A stretch of DNA of 64,000 nt from CAVYTF01 sp963771435 (lineage in GTDB: Bacteria; Bacteroidota; Bacteroidia; Chitinophagales; Chitinophagaceae), in the NCBI GenBank assembly GCA_963771435.1, contig CAVYTF010000022.1, forward strand, positions 62,001 to 126,000, in the 5' to 3' direction. The first letter of the stretch is position 1; the number at the start of each line of letters is the position of its first letter. Below, one piece after another: positions 1 to 9,004 of the stretch. Under the pieces are notes generated by a model. It did not search any database, had not been told where the DNA came from, and saw only the letters and a list, made by a program, of their open reading frames with translations. Position numbers and translations under genes: made by a program.

Positions 1-193
1 GTTTTTCCTGGCTGAACCCGCTGTTATCCAGCCCCGTGTTCCCTGCATAACTCAACGCCACGCCGTAATCAGTATTAAATTTTTTCACGATGGCCAAAAA
101 CGCATTATCCGCAGCATAAGCGGCGGCGTTATCAGAAAAAAAACCGGGCAATCCGGAATTACGTCTCATTTTAGCTTCTTCGCGATCATTCAT
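1..193 (-). CDS. Partial hypothetical protein, N-terminus only
   Basis: An open frame starts at an ATG (complement of 191-193) and runs off the left edge of the window, giving about 64 residues without a stop. The visible peptide begins MNDREEAKMRRNSG and continues through an alanine-rich stretch (DNAAAYAADNAF). No signal peptide or membrane segment is visible, and I do not recognise the family. It is read away from the repeat array at 347-619, which lies in its upstream region. The ATG four codons upstream of any other candidate was chosen because it is the first in frame. The open frame is clear; the function is unknown. Confidence 0.55.
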   Translation of the reverse strand, partial: MNDREEAKMRRNSGLPGFFSDNAAAYAADNAFLAIVKKFNTDYGVALSYAGNTGLDNSGFSQEK

Positions 194-291
194 AATAGTA
201 AGATTTATATTTCAGGCCCTAAAACTAAAAGACTCTCATTTTATTACCAAAAAAAAGTTTTAAGCACTGCCTCCTTTCTAAAATTAAATAT

Positions 292-331
292 CCCTTTGCA
301 TCCTTTGCATGTATTCTTTGCGCCCTTTGCG
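292..331. repeat. Short TTTGC-type dispersed repeat
   Basis: The motif CCTTTGC recurs four times at spacings of 10 to 12 bases just before the 21-bp array. The complementary form (GCAAAG repeated) is found at 35277-35316, so the two are members of one dispersed intergenic family. Motifs of this kind are common between genes in Bacteroidota; no function is assigned. Confidence 0.6.
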
Positions 332-346
332 TAAAACAACCCCATT

Positions 347-619
347 AGCCATGTAATATCCCATCGCAGCCATGTAACATAGCATCGCAGCCATGCAACA
401 TGACATTACAGCAGTGTAAGAAGCCATAGCAGCCTTGCAACACGACATAACAGCAGTGTAACATCACAAAACAGCCATGTAACATCCCATTACACCCATG
501 TAACATCCCATCGCAGCCATTTAACATCCCAAAACAAGCATGTAACCTCCCAAAACAGGCATGTAACACCCCATCGCAGGCATGTAAGCACCCATCGCAG
601 ACATGTAACCTCCCTTTTT
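347..619. repeat. Tandem repeat array A: 13 units of 21 bp
   Basis: Thirteen consecutive 21-bp units fill exactly 273 bases. The core AGCCATGTAACATCCC is followed by a variable five-base tail (ATCGC, ATTAC or AAAAC). Units differ from each other by one to seven substitutions but by no indel, so the period is exact throughout. Because 21 is a multiple of three, a minus-strand frame stays open across it and spells a seven-residue repeat (MLHGCDG-like); I read that as an artefact, not a gene. The array sits downstream of the lipoprotein gene ending at 685 and upstream of the partial gene at 1-193. Confidence 0.95.
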
Positions 620-684
620 AGAAATAAGAGTTATAAATTTAAGGGTGGAACGAAGCAATTCAAGTCATATAAGATTCCTATTTG

Positions 685-1239
685 TCAATTTTTTGCCTGA
701 CTTTGTTGTATAGTCTGTTTTATTAACGCCGTAAAAGGTTTTATATATGCTGGAAGTTTGGTAGTATCTGTGTCTATATAAATTTTTTTAACTGTCTCAT
801 TATTTAAATCTGCTTTTTGCTCAAATTCAAAATAAATTCCACATCCATCAGTGCAATCCGGGCAACCCAAAACAAGTTTTGGAATATTTGTAATGAGAAG
901 TAGTTTAGGAATTTGGTTGTATAAATTTTGTGCTAAGGCTATTTTTTTCCAATCTTCAATTGGTGTTTGGCAAAGAACATTTTCGTTATTTTTAAAATAA
1001 CTATCAGTAGTATCTTCATTAAAGGTATCTGCATTCGACCCTTCTCTCGAATTGAATTGATACATAGTGGCGCAATGCCCTTCGCATTCTCCACAATAAA
1101 TACCAAAAATGATATACTCAACATGAGCTGTTAACGTATCAATATTTGTTGGTGTATTATGTTTCAAAACGATTGGGTTCTGCCCACAGCTAAATAAAGA
1201 AAACAGGCAAATAGTAGTTGTAAAATAGATTATCTTCAT
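685..1239 (-). CDS. Cysteine-rich lipoprotein of unknown function
   Basis: 184 residues. The N-terminus is a lipoprotein signal: MKIIYF, a hydrophobic stretch, and a lipobox-like LFSC with the acceptor cysteine near residue 18, so the protein is probably anchored in the outer membrane. The mature part holds two cysteine clusters, CGECEGHC near residue 50 and CPDCTDGC near residue 126, which could bind a metal or form disulfides. I do not recognise the family. It stands alone between array A and the rfbA terminator, and its base composition is AT-rich compared with rfbA. The start is the only ATG giving a good signal peptide. Confidence 0.75.
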   Translation of the reverse strand: MKIIYFTTTICLFSLFSCGQNPIVLKHNTPTNIDTLTAHVEYIIFGIYCGECEGHCATMYQFNSREGSNADTFNEDTTDSYFKNNENVLCQTPIEDWKKIALAQNLYNQIPKLLLITNIPKLVLGCPDCTDGCGIYFEFEQKADLNNETVKKIYIDTDTTKLPAYIKPFTALIKQTIQQSQAKN

Positions 1240-1307
1240 ATTGCTAAGTATCTGTAGTATCGCAAGCTATAAAATATAGTTTTGAAATCGATCAAGTCCA
1301 TAAAAAC

Positions 1308-1334
1308 AAAAAACCCTTTCAATAACTGAAAGGG
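1308..1334 (-). terminator. Rho-independent terminator after rfbA
   Basis: On the minus strand a perfect 7-bp stem (CCCTTTC / GAAAGGG, 7-base loop, 1314-1334) is followed by a run of six T and further T-rich sequence. It lies about 30 bases beyond the rfbA stop and would end the polysaccharide operon. Confidence 0.8.
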
Positions 1335-1365
1335 CTTTGCTTTTATAAAAACTAAAGTTTATTCT

Positions 1366-2223
1366 TTATTTCAATTTTTGCAGGTAAATGCCGTAGCCGC
1401 TTTTTTCATATTGCTTTGCCAGCACCATTAATTGTTCATGATTAATAAAGCCCATGCGGTACGCTACTTCTTCTATGCAGCCGATCTTTTGCGCCTGGCG
1501 TTTTTCGATCACGCGCACAAATTCGCAAGCTTCGCTTAGAGATTCAAAAGTGCCCGTGTCCAGCCATGCAACGCCGCGGTTCATCACGCCAACACTTAGT
1601 TTGCCCTGGTTTAAATAAACACGGTTCACGTCAGTTATCTCATATTCCCCGCGGGCGGATGGGGCGATGTTTTTGGCGATGTTCACTACTTTGTTATCAT
1701 AGAAATATAAGCCGGGAACGGCATAGTTCGATCTTGGCTGCGCAGGTTTTTCTTCAATGGAAATAGCTTTGAAATGTTCATCAAACTCAACAACGCCATA
1801 GCGCTCGGGGTCGCTCACTTCGTAAGCAAAAATGGCCGCGCCGTCTATATTATTAAACGATTGAACAAGCTTGCTGAAGCCGGAGCCGTAGAAAATGTTG
1901 TCGCCGAGAACAAGGGCAACCTTATCGCTGCCAATAAATTCTTCGCCAATTACAAATGCCTGCGCGAGGCCGTTCGGCACCTGTTGAACGGCATAAGAAA
2001 ATGTGCAACCTACGGCAGTGCCATCGCCAAGCAACCGCTGAAACTGCGGGGAATCTTCAGGCGTTGTAATGATCAGTACTTCTTTTATACCCGCGAGCAT
2101 AAGCACAGAAAGCGGGTAATAGATCATCGGTTTATCATAAATAGGCATCAGTTGTTTGCTGATGCCTTTGGTAATAGGATAGAGCCTTGTGCCTGAGCCG
2201 CCTGCGAGAATGATTCCTTTCAT
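1366..2223 (-). CDS. rfbA: Glucose-1-phosphate thymidylyltransferase (RmlA)
   Basis: 285 residues, the usual length for short-form RmlA. It makes dTDP-glucose from dTTP and glucose-1-phosphate, the first step towards dTDP-L-rhamnose and related deoxysugars. The N-terminal nucleotide-binding signature GGSGTRLYPITKGISKQL is intact, followed by the Asp-containing VLGDNIFYG and by EEKP near residue 158. It is the last gene of a minus-strand run that includes rfbC and rfbB, 43 bases after rfbC, with a terminator directly downstream. rmlD, which would complete dTDP-L-rhamnose, is not in the window, so the end product could be another dTDP-6-deoxyhexose or rmlD may lie elsewhere. Confidence 0.95.
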   Translation of the reverse strand: MKGIILAGGSGTRLYPITKGISKQLMPIYDKPMIYYPLSVLMLAGIKEVLIITTPEDSPQFQRLLGDGTAVGCTFSYAVQQVPNGLAQAFVIGEEFIGSDKVALVLGDNIFYGSGFSKLVQSFNNIDGAAIFAYEVSDPERYGVVEFDEHFKAISIEEKPAQPRSNYAVPGLYFYDNKVVNIAKNIAPSARGEYEITDVNRVYLNQGKLSVGVMNRGVAWLDTGTFESLSEACEFVRVIEKRQAQKIGCIEEVAYRMGFINHEQLMVLAKQYEKSGYGIYLQKLK

Positions 2224-2266
2224 TATTTGATCAGTTGATTTGTTGAATGGTTGATCGGGAGGACGT

Positions 2267-2818
2267 TTATAAAGTATGTTGAATGTCTGTGAGGAAAGGA
2301 GTGTTCAGATCTTTTTCAGAAAGGATCAACTCACTTTCCGGAAGCTTCCAGTCAATGCCAAGCTTTTCGTCATTATAACGGATGCCGCCTTCTGCGCTTT
2401 TATTGTAGTAATTATCGCATTTATAAAAGAATATTGCGCTCTCGCTGAGCACGACAAAGCCATGTGCAAAGCCCCGGGGAATAAAAAACTGGGTATGGGA
2501 ATCTTCTGATAATTCAATTGAAAAATGCTGGCCAAAAGTGGGCGAATCTTTGCGGATATCCACAGCCACATCAAGTACGCTTCCCCTTAGCACCCTCACA
2601 AGTTTTGCCTGCGCATGTTCACCACGCTGAAAATGCAGCCCGCGCAACACTCCTTTGGAAGACAAGGATTGATTGTCCTGTACAAAATTTAGCGAAAGGC
2701 CGGTATGCTCAAAGAACTTATTTGCATTAAAGCTTTCGAAGAAATAACCACGCGGGTCTTTAAAAACAGTGTCGTGTATGATGAAGCAATCTTTTAGCGG
2801 AGTGGCTTCTATTTTCAT
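2267..2818 (-). CDS. rfbC: dTDP-4-dehydrorhamnose 3,5-epimerase (RmlC)
   Basis: 183 residues, full length for this cupin epimerase, which inverts C3 and C5 of dTDP-4-keto-6-deoxyglucose. Family signatures are visible: DPRGYFFESF near residue 22, GVLRGLHFQ carrying the catalytic histidine near residue 62, and the PRGFAHGF cupin segment near residue 114. The start codon overlaps the rfbB stop (ATGA), which indicates translational coupling. The order in transcription is rfbB, rfbC, rfbA. Confidence 0.95.
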   Translation of the reverse strand: MKIEATPLKDCFIIHDTVFKDPRGYFFESFNANKFFEHTGLSLNFVQDNQSLSSKGVLRGLHFQRGEHAQAKLVRVLRGSVLDVAVDIRKDSPTFGQHFSIELSEDSHTQFFIPRGFAHGFVVLSESAIFFYKCDNYYNKSAEGGIRYNDEKLGIDWKLPESELILSEKDLNTPFLTDIQHTL

Positions 2819-3871
2819 CGGCTGCCGTATTGCGTTTCATAATAGTTTTGATAATCGCCGCTGGTTACGTGTTTCAGCCATTCGGTGTTTTCAAGATACC
2901 AGTCAATTGTTTGGCTGAGGCCTTCTTCAAAAGTTACGGAAGGGCTCCATCCAAGTTCTTTGTTGATCTTTGTGGCGTCAATTGCATAGCGAAGATCATG
3001 GCCGGGGCGGTCTTTTACGTAAGTAATGAGCGCTTCGCTTTCACCTTCATTCCTACCTAATTTTTCATCCATCAACTTACACATCAATTTTACCAGGTCA
3101 ATATTCTTCCATTCGTTAAAGCCGCCAATGTTGTAGGTTTCGCCGTTTTTTCCGTTGTGGAAGACAGTGTCGATAGCCCGTGCATGATCAATAACAAAAA
3201 GCCAATCCCTTGTGTTTTCACCTTTGCCATAAACAGGGAGTGGCTTTTTGTGGATGATATTATTGATGAAAAAGAGGGATCAATTTTTCGGGGAAATGAT
3301 TAGGGCCGTAATTGTTGGAGCAATTGGTGATGACGAAGGGTAAATGGTAAGTTTCGCCATAAGCGCGCACAAAATGGTCTGAGGATGCTTTGCTGGCAGA
3401 GTATGGCGAGTTGGGAGAATAGGCGGTCTTTTCTGTAAAAAGGCCATCATTGCCAAGCGTTCCGTAAACTTCGTCTGTAGATATATGATAGAAACGATGC
3501 TGCTGCAGATCATTTTTCCAATGATCTTTTGCCACGGTTAAGAGATTGACCGTGCCTACAATGTTTGTGTAAATGAAATCCATAGGAGAAAGTATGGAGC
3601 GGTCAACATGGGACTCTGCCGCAAGATGTATCACATCCGTAATGCCATGTTTTTGAAAAATAGTTTTCAGGGTTTCAACATCAAGAATGTTCGCTTTTTC
3701 AAAGAAATAATTTGGCTTATGCTCAATATCCTTTAGGTTTTCGAGGTTGCCGGCATAAGTAAGCGCATCAAGATCAACGATCGCATGATCTGGATATTTG
3801 TTTACAAATAACCGCACAACATGAGAGCCTATAAAGCCTGCCCCGCCGGTAATTAAAATATTCTTTACCAT
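2815..3871 (-). CDS. rfbB: dTDP-glucose 4,6-dehydratase (RmlB), frame-disrupted
   Basis: Two frames together give one RmlB. The first (3871 down to 3260) encodes 203 residues with the Rossmann motif GGAGFIGSH, the active-site YSASK and the NNYGPNHFPEK segment. Right after IPLF it hits a stop. Dropping one base from the five-A run at 3269-3273 (five T on the coding strand) restores a frame that continues IPLFINNIIHKK through DWLFVIDHARAID to the stop at 2815. The repaired product is 351 residues, the normal length. The defect is therefore one extra base in a homopolymer: a sequence error or a recent inactivation. It abuts the epimerase gene upstream (stop at 3872-3874) and overlaps rfbC by ATGA. 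Confidence 0.9.
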
Positions 3872-4924
3872 TTATAACTTAAAATATTCTTTGTACCAGT
3901 CAATAAAATTTTGAATGCCTTCCTGCAAAGGAGTGCTGGGTTTGTAACCCAGGTCATTTACCAGGTCGGAAACGTCCGCATAAGTTGCAGGCACATCACC
4001 GGGTTGAATGGGAAGCAATTCTATTATCGCTTTTTTGCCAAGCGCATTTTCTATTGCGTACACATACTCAAGCAGCTTTACAGGGGCATTGTTGCCAATA
4101 TTATATACCTTATAAGGTGCGCTGGATGAAGATGCATCTGACCGATCGGAATGCCAACTTGTATTTGGTTCTGGCGGATGTTGCATTACTCGTGTTATTC
4201 CCTCAGTGATATCATCAATATAAGTGAAATCGCGAAGCATATTACCGTAATTAAATATTTGTATGGGCTTGCCTTCAATAATGTTTTTAGTAAAGATAAA
4301 TAGTGCCATATCCGGCCTTCCCCATGGTCCATAAGCAGTAAAAAAACGCAGACCAGTAGTAGGGAGTTGAAACAAATGGCTATACACATGAGCCATCAGT
4401 TCATTGCTTTTCTTGCTGGCGGCATATAGTGAGATAGGGTGATCTACATTTTGAGATGTTGCAAAAGGTATTTCGTCATTCAAACCATACACGCTGGAGC
4501 TGCTTGCATATACCAGGTGTTTTACTTGATGATGTCGGCAACATTCAAGAATGTTTACAAATCCAACAATATTGCTATTCACATATGCATCAGGGTTTAT
4601 TAAACTATAGCGTACCCCTGCCTGTGCAGCAAGATTAATAACAACATCAAAACATTCCTTTTCAAACAATTCGTTCAAAGCAGCTTTATCCTCAAGTAAA
4701 GTCCGGTAAAAACAATAGGCATCAAACAAGTTAGACACTGTTTTCTGGTTGTCAATGATCTTTCCCTTTAAAATACCTACTGTAGCAAGGCGGCTGTATT
4801 TAAGTTCAGCATCATAATAGTCGTTAATGCTGTCTATGCCAACCACTATATGGTTGTCACTTATTAGTCTTTTCACAACATGAAAACCGATAAACCCAGC
4901 GCTGCCCGTCACTAAAATTTTCAT
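3872..4924 (-). CDS. NAD-dependent epimerase, UDP-glucuronate 4-epimerase type
   Basis: 350 residues, extended short-chain dehydrogenase fold. The NAD-binding GSAGFIGFH is near residue 7, and the catalytic YAASK is near residue 165. The N-terminal segment GIDSINDYYDAELKYSRLA is characteristic of the UDP-glucuronate 4-epimerase branch, which makes UDP-galacturonate for capsules and O-antigens; the substrate is inferred from that resemblance. Around residues 255-270 a serine-rich linker (SDRSDASSSS) seems extra to the fold and is encoded by an imperfect palindrome. The start overlaps the upstream glycosyltransferase stop by ATGA, and the stop touches the rfbB start. Confidence 0.88.
   Translation of the reverse strand: MKILVTGSAGFIGFHVVKRLISDNHIVVGIDSINDYYDAELKYSRLATVGILKGKIIDNQKTVSNLFDAYCFYRTLLEDKAALNELFEKECFDVVINLAAQAGVRYSLINPDAYVNSNIVGFVNILECCRHHQVKHLVYASSSSVYGLNDEIPFATSQNVDHPISLYAASKKSNELMAHVYSHLFQLPTTGLRFFTAYGPWGRPDMALFIFTKNIIEGKPIQIFNYGNMLRDFTYIDDITEGITRVMQHPPEPNTSWHSDRSDASSSSAPYKVYNIGNNAPVKLLEYVYAIENALGKKAIIELLPIQPGDVPATYADVSDLVNDLGYKPSTPLQEGIQNFIDWYKEYFKL
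4134..4155. repeat. Palindromic insert inside the epimerase gene
   Basis: The 8-bp palindrome CCGATCGG (4142-4149) is flanked by GCAT on the left and ATGC on the right with a small bulge. It encodes the hydrophilic serine/aspartate linker around residue 260 of the epimerase. A short palindromic element placed in frame within a coding region is a plausible reading; no second copy is seen in this window. Confidence 0.35.
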
Positions 4925-6120
4925 TGGTGATTGTCTTTATTTTTTAAAAGCATAGAAAAATAAGCTGCCGTATCATTCAACATCGTTTGGTTTGAGAACT
5001 TTTCCTTCATAAGCTTGCGGCCTTCTTCTCCTGCATTTCTCCTCAATACAGGGTCATCAATAAGCTTTAAAAGATAAGAAACAAATTGTTCCATATTCCC
5101 GGGTTGAACAAGATAGCCGGTTTTGTTATTTGTAATAACATCTCGAACGCCGCCAACATCTGAAGAAACAACTGGTTTTCCTGCAGCCTGTGCCTCGATT
5201 AAAGATACAGGGGTGCCTTCGTTATGCGAATTTAAAACAACTATATCAAGACCTGACATCGGTACAGCTATGTCAAGTATCCAGGAAGTACAGGTTATGT
5301 ACGATTTTCTCTTTTCCTGCGGATAATATGTATAATCCAGCTTGTATTCCTGCACAACTTTTTCCATCGCAGGCCTTGCTTCTCCGTCGCCAATTATAAA
5401 AAAGCGAAGTTTTTTGCCAGTAATACTTGAAATTTTTTGCGCGAGCCTTATAAAAAATTCGTGATTTTTTATGGGTACGATTCTCCCGATAATACCAATT
5501 GCTACTTCATCTTCTTCAATTAAAAATTGCAATCTGAATATTTCGCGCTTTTTTTTCTGAGCAATAGAAAATTTGTCAATATCAAGCCCGAGCGGTATTA
5601 TTTTTATTTTGTCTTCGCTGCAAATCCGATATACTTTACCAATTTCTTCTTTTTGTTGATCGCTTATTGCAATAATACCTGTAGAGAGGCCTGCTAACTT
5701 TCTTTCCAGTTCAATAATTAGCCTGGTTTTCGTTTTTCCGAAATAACTGTGAAATACATGTCCATGAAATGTATGCACAACCACTTTTACATTACAATGC
5801 TTTGCAGCGATCCTGCCGATCATACCAGCCTTGGCTGCATGAGTATGCACTACATCTGGTTTATAATCATGAATTATTTTTTTTATTTTATTGTATGCAA
5901 TGTAATCAAGCAAAGGGTTGATGGAACGTTTCATTTCATCAACCTTAATAATTTTGATATTCAGGGTCTTTATTAAATGATCTGCTTCTTTCTCGTCATC
6001 GTCCTTCCCTCCTGTTATTAAAATACTTTCAAAGTTGGGTAAATTTTCAGCCAGCTCAAGGACTGTCATCAAAGGTCCACCTATTACCAACCTATTTAAA
6101 ATTTGTATTACCCTCGGCAT
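4921..6120 (-). CDS. Glycosyltransferase family 4
   Basis: 399 residues, GT-B fold. The N-terminal half has RLVIGGPLMTV and the segment DVVHTHAAKAGMIGR typical of GT4 enzymes. The C-terminal half carries the nucleotide-sugar signature EGTPVSLIE (E-x7-E) near residue 306, followed by GKPVVSSDVGG. It transfers a sugar from a nucleotide donor during repeat-unit assembly on the cytoplasmic face; donor and acceptor cannot be read from the sequence. It is the only glycosyltransferase in the locus, so a complete repeat unit needs enzymes encoded elsewhere. Its stop overlaps the epimerase start; a 153-base AT-rich gap separates it from the flippase gene. Confidence 0.9.
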   Translation of the reverse strand: MPRVIQILNRLVIGGPLMTVLELAENLPNFESILITGGKDDDEKEADHLIKTLNIKIIKVDEMKRSINPLLDYIAYNKIKKIIHDYKPDVVHTHAAKAGMIGRIAAKHCNVKVVVHTFHGHVFHSYFGKTKTRLIIELERKLAGLSTGIIAISDQQKEEIGKVYRICSEDKIKIIPLGLDIDKFSIAQKKKREIFRLQFLIEEDEVAIGIIGRIVPIKNHEFFIRLAQKISSITGKKLRFFIIGDGEARPAMEKVVQEYKLDYTYYPQEKRKSYITCTSWILDIAVPMSGLDIVVLNSHNEGTPVSLIEAQAAGKPVVSSDVGGVRDVITNNKTGYLVQPGNMEQFVSYLLKLIDDPVLRRNAGEEGRKLMKEKFSNQTMLNDTAAYFSMLLKNKDNHQ

Positions 6121-6273
6121 AAATTCAAGAAAATTTTATTTTTGTACACAAAAATTAATTTGGTAGAAGAGAATAAAAAAAGATGGATAGATTTTTTATA
6201 ATTTTTTCACTGATCCAAATATTCCAGTACAACCTCCCTTGCTTTTAAGTATTTTGTAAAACACTTTTTCTGT

Positions 6274-7590
6274 TCATTCAGTAGGCACTGGTAATAATAT
6301 CGCATCAGCTCCTTTCCTCCCTAAAAAAAATAAACAACTAACTATAAACAATATATATAGAATAGACGCTGCCAATGTAGTATAAGCAGGAATAAGGAGA
6401 TCATGATACCGCCTTAGTAAAAAATAATTACTTAAAAAATTAAAAGCAAAGGCAATAAAAACGCCAATAGCCATGAATTTTGTTTTTTGTTGCATCTCTA
6501 GTGGTTTATGTACAAGCTGTCCGATACACCATAAAAAAACACCAGCATATAAAATAAACGAGATTTTCGTAAACCCAGGCGGTATATTATTTTTAAATAT
6601 CATACTAAGTAAGAGATTCATTCCAAAATAAAGAAAAATAAGGCCTGCCAAAAAAATACCTATTACCATCAAAACAGCCTTCCACAAACTACTGTAAGCA
6701 CCTTTTTTATTCCCGCTATTATATTGCCGTGAAATATGAGGGTAAGTAGTCATAAATATAGGTGAGCAAACCGCCATAGAGGTTTTATACAGTATGTCAT
6801 AAATGGCCGAATAATTACCTGCGCTTTTATAACCCATCAATCTTGCTATAATAAACCTGTCGTTTACAGAAAGTGCTGCAGAAAGAGCCAAAAAAAAAGT
6901 AATGGGCAACCCGAAATTAAATATTATTTTTTTTATTTTAGCTACTTCTGCCCTTGATAAACCTTTTATTGCAGAGGTATTTTTCCCATAAATTATTTGA
7001 CGCGAGAAAAGCGACAATGGTATTAAATATGACAAAATAAGTGATCCTGAAAGTACTATTAATGAATTCTCTTTTTTGAAAAAATAAAATAAAAGTAAAG
7101 GTATTACAACAATTATCAGCGTTCTTAAGAACTCACTCGATGCAAAAGTGGATGCTTTTTGCTTTCCTTGGCACACGAGGAGAAAAAGCGAATAATAGCC
7201 GGCTAAAAAAAAAGTGGGTATAAATAAAAAAAATATAGTAAGGTCAAGTTTTGTTACTGTGAAAAAAAGTATTGAAAAGAGAATAAAACCTACTATCAAA
7301 GCATAAGAAAGCAATTTAATTGCTATGGCATTAAGCTTGTCATAATACAAACTGTAAAATCTGATATAGCTGTACCCAACCCAGCCATAACAAAACATGC
7401 TAACTATACTGAGTGTGCTAAACCCAATGCTATACATTCCATATATTTCAGGGCTATATAAGCGAACAACCAACGGAATAAACAAAAAGGATAATATGCC
7501 TGATGCAATTATTCCAAATGAATAATAAACAAAATTTTTAGCTAATGGCTTTTTAAGAGTGGAAATGATTTTTTTATAAAGAAGCATCAA
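6274..7590 (-). CDS. Polysaccharide flippase (Wzx-like)
   Basis: 438 residues with about twelve to fourteen hydrophobic segments spread over the whole length, as in the MATE/PST superfamily. Members move undecaprenyl-linked oligosaccharides across the inner membrane. The N-terminal FVYYSFGIIASGILSFLFIPLVVR and the internal LSVNDRFIIARLMG are typical of polysaccharide-biosynthesis transporters. The gene lies between the polymerase-like gene and the glycosyltransferase in a Wzx/Wzy-style locus with Wzz and Wza homologs, which supports the assignment. The sequence is strongly AT-rich, common for flippase genes. Confidence 0.88.
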   Translation of the reverse strand: MMLLYKKIISTLKKPLAKNFVYYSFGIIASGILSFLFIPLVVRLYSPEIYGMYSIGFSTLSIVSMFCYGWVGYSYIRFYSLYYDKLNAIAIKLLSYALIVGFILFSILFFTVTKLDLTIFFLFIPTFFLAGYYSLFLLVCQGKQKASTFASSEFLRTLIIVVIPLLLFYFFKKENSLIVLSGSLILSYLIPLSLFSRQIIYGKNTSAIKGLSRAEVAKIKKIIFNFGLPITFFLALSAALSVNDRFIIARLMGYKSAGNYSAIYDILYKTSMAVCSPIFMTTYPHISRQYNSGNKKGAYSSLWKAVLMVIGIFLAGLIFLYFGMNLLLSMIFKNNIPPGFTKISFILYAGVFLWCIGQLVHKPLEMQQKTKFMAIGVFIAFAFNFLSNYFLLRRYHDLLIPAYTTLAASILYILFIVSCLFFLGRKGADAILLPVPTE

Positions 7591-7642
7591 AGCTGTTATG
7601 TATAAGATTTAAATTATAATAAAAATGAACAATCATTAGCGA

Positions 7643-9004
7643 TCAAGTATAAAAAAATAACGCCCTGCTATTCAAATATGATTTTTTATTTGACTTTAAA
7701 ATCAAAAACATACCAAAGAAAAAAGGTATAAAAGGCATTTTATATCTCGCAAGTGCACCAAAATTAAAAGAAATACTACCTGCTGCTAATGCCAACAACA
7801 CAACAAACCAAAATGAGAAGCTGATAAAACGATCTTTTTTGAACGCTTTATAAAGCACAACAAAACGGACGCTTATTAGTAAGTATGCAATCATAATAAA
7901 CGTTAGTACACTTTCTAAGGCGGTTAATACCATTATGGGCTTTTTAACTTCCCATAAATAAGGCCTAAACAGGCTAACGTTTAGCGCACCAAGTAAATAT
8001 TGAAGTATGCTTAAAGGATTACTTATGCTAATTTTCCCCAGATCATAAACCGCTTCGCTACCAACAGAGAGTTGATATTTTGTTGTATTTAATATTTTAC
8101 TTATAATGTTTTCGCTAAATGATGAAAGCAGCAAAGTTTGAATATTAGTAATTAAATAAAACGATCCTATTGCTATCACACAGGTAAGTCCCAATAAAAA
8201 AAATTTATTTTTTGAAAAATTTATTCTCCCTAAATACCATATACCATAAGAAAATAATAAGGATATAAAGAATATGTAAAAAAGATAGTCTTTTATAATA
8301 AAAAGTAAAACTGCAGCTATTACCCCAAGTATTATGACGGATCTGCGTTTATAAATTCCTTTTATGTTTCCAAAAAATAAATAAAATAATATTCCGATAC
8401 TTCCAATACAGATCGGATCTTTCAATACTCCTGTGGTCCAAAACCACAAAGTAGGATACGCTATTATAAAAAGATAAAGCCAGTTTAAAAGGAAGGGATA
8501 TTTTTTATAAAAAGTATAAAATATTAGCCAAACGCCGATATAGCCCCAAAGAGAGAAAAAGAATGAGATTGCCAGGTAAGAATTAAAGGTAAAATAAGAA
8601 ATAACCCCAGCTATTAGCACTATTGCTTTATTATTGGGAAACATAAAAAGTTCCAGCCAGATCTCTTTGGTGGATAAAATACATTGTATTTTAAAGGGCA
8701 GATTTACATAATCAAGATAAAAGATTTTACTGTATTCGGAAAATTTGCATTGGGATATTGCGTACGAAATATTCTGGGCAACTCTATAATAAACAAATGT
8801 ATCACCAAATTGATATCCCGAATAAAAAAAAGCTGAGATTAATAAACCGGCAATTCTTAACATTAATCCCCAAAAAAATAATTTGAATAGCTGTTCATTT
8901 ACAATAACATATTTACGAATAAGTTTTAAAAAGATGATCAGAAATAAAATGCATTCCAATGATCCATAAATATCATTAATTGAAAATAAAAATTTATTGT
9001 CCAT
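7643..9004 (-). CDS. Multi-spanning membrane protein, putative O-antigen polymerase (Wzy-like)
   Basis: 453 residues, almost entirely hydrophobic, with roughly ten to twelve predicted membrane segments and a larger soluble loop near residues 280-330. A GDTFVYY motif near residue 75 and FWTTGVLKDP near residue 187 stand out. Sequence alone does not identify it. The position between the flippase and the chain-length regulator is where a Wzy polymerase is expected, so that role is inferred from context; a GT39-like membrane glycosyltransferase is the main alternative. Its start overlaps the end of the wzz-like gene by 11 bases, indicating co-translation. Confidence 0.6.
   Translation of the reverse strand: MDNKFLFSINDIYGSLECILFLIIFLKLIRKYVIVNEQLFKLFFWGLMLRIAGLLISAFFYSGYQFGDTFVYYRVAQNISYAISQCKFSEYSKIFYLDYVNLPFKIQCILSTKEIWLELFMFPNNKAIVLIAGVISYFTFNSYLAISFFFSLWGYIGVWLIFYTFYKKYPFLLNWLYLFIIAYPTLWFWTTGVLKDPICIGSIGILFYLFFGNIKGIYKRRSVIILGVIAAVLLFIIKDYLFYIFFISLLFSYGIWYLGRINFSKNKFFLLGLTCVIAIGSFYLITNIQTLLLSSFSENIISKILNTTKYQLSVGSEAVYDLGKISISNPLSILQYLLGALNVSLFRPYLWEVKKPIMVLTALESVLTFIMIAYLLISVRFVVLYKAFKKDRFISFSFWFVVLLALAAGSISFNFGALARYKMPFIPFFFGMFLILKSNKKSYLNSRALFFYT

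Noticed and set aside
347..619. CRISPR array, or a real seven-residue-repeat protein (minus strand) in array A
   Set aside because: The units follow each other directly with no spacers, and no cas gene is near. The open frame exists only because 21 is a multiple of three; it has no start context or family match.
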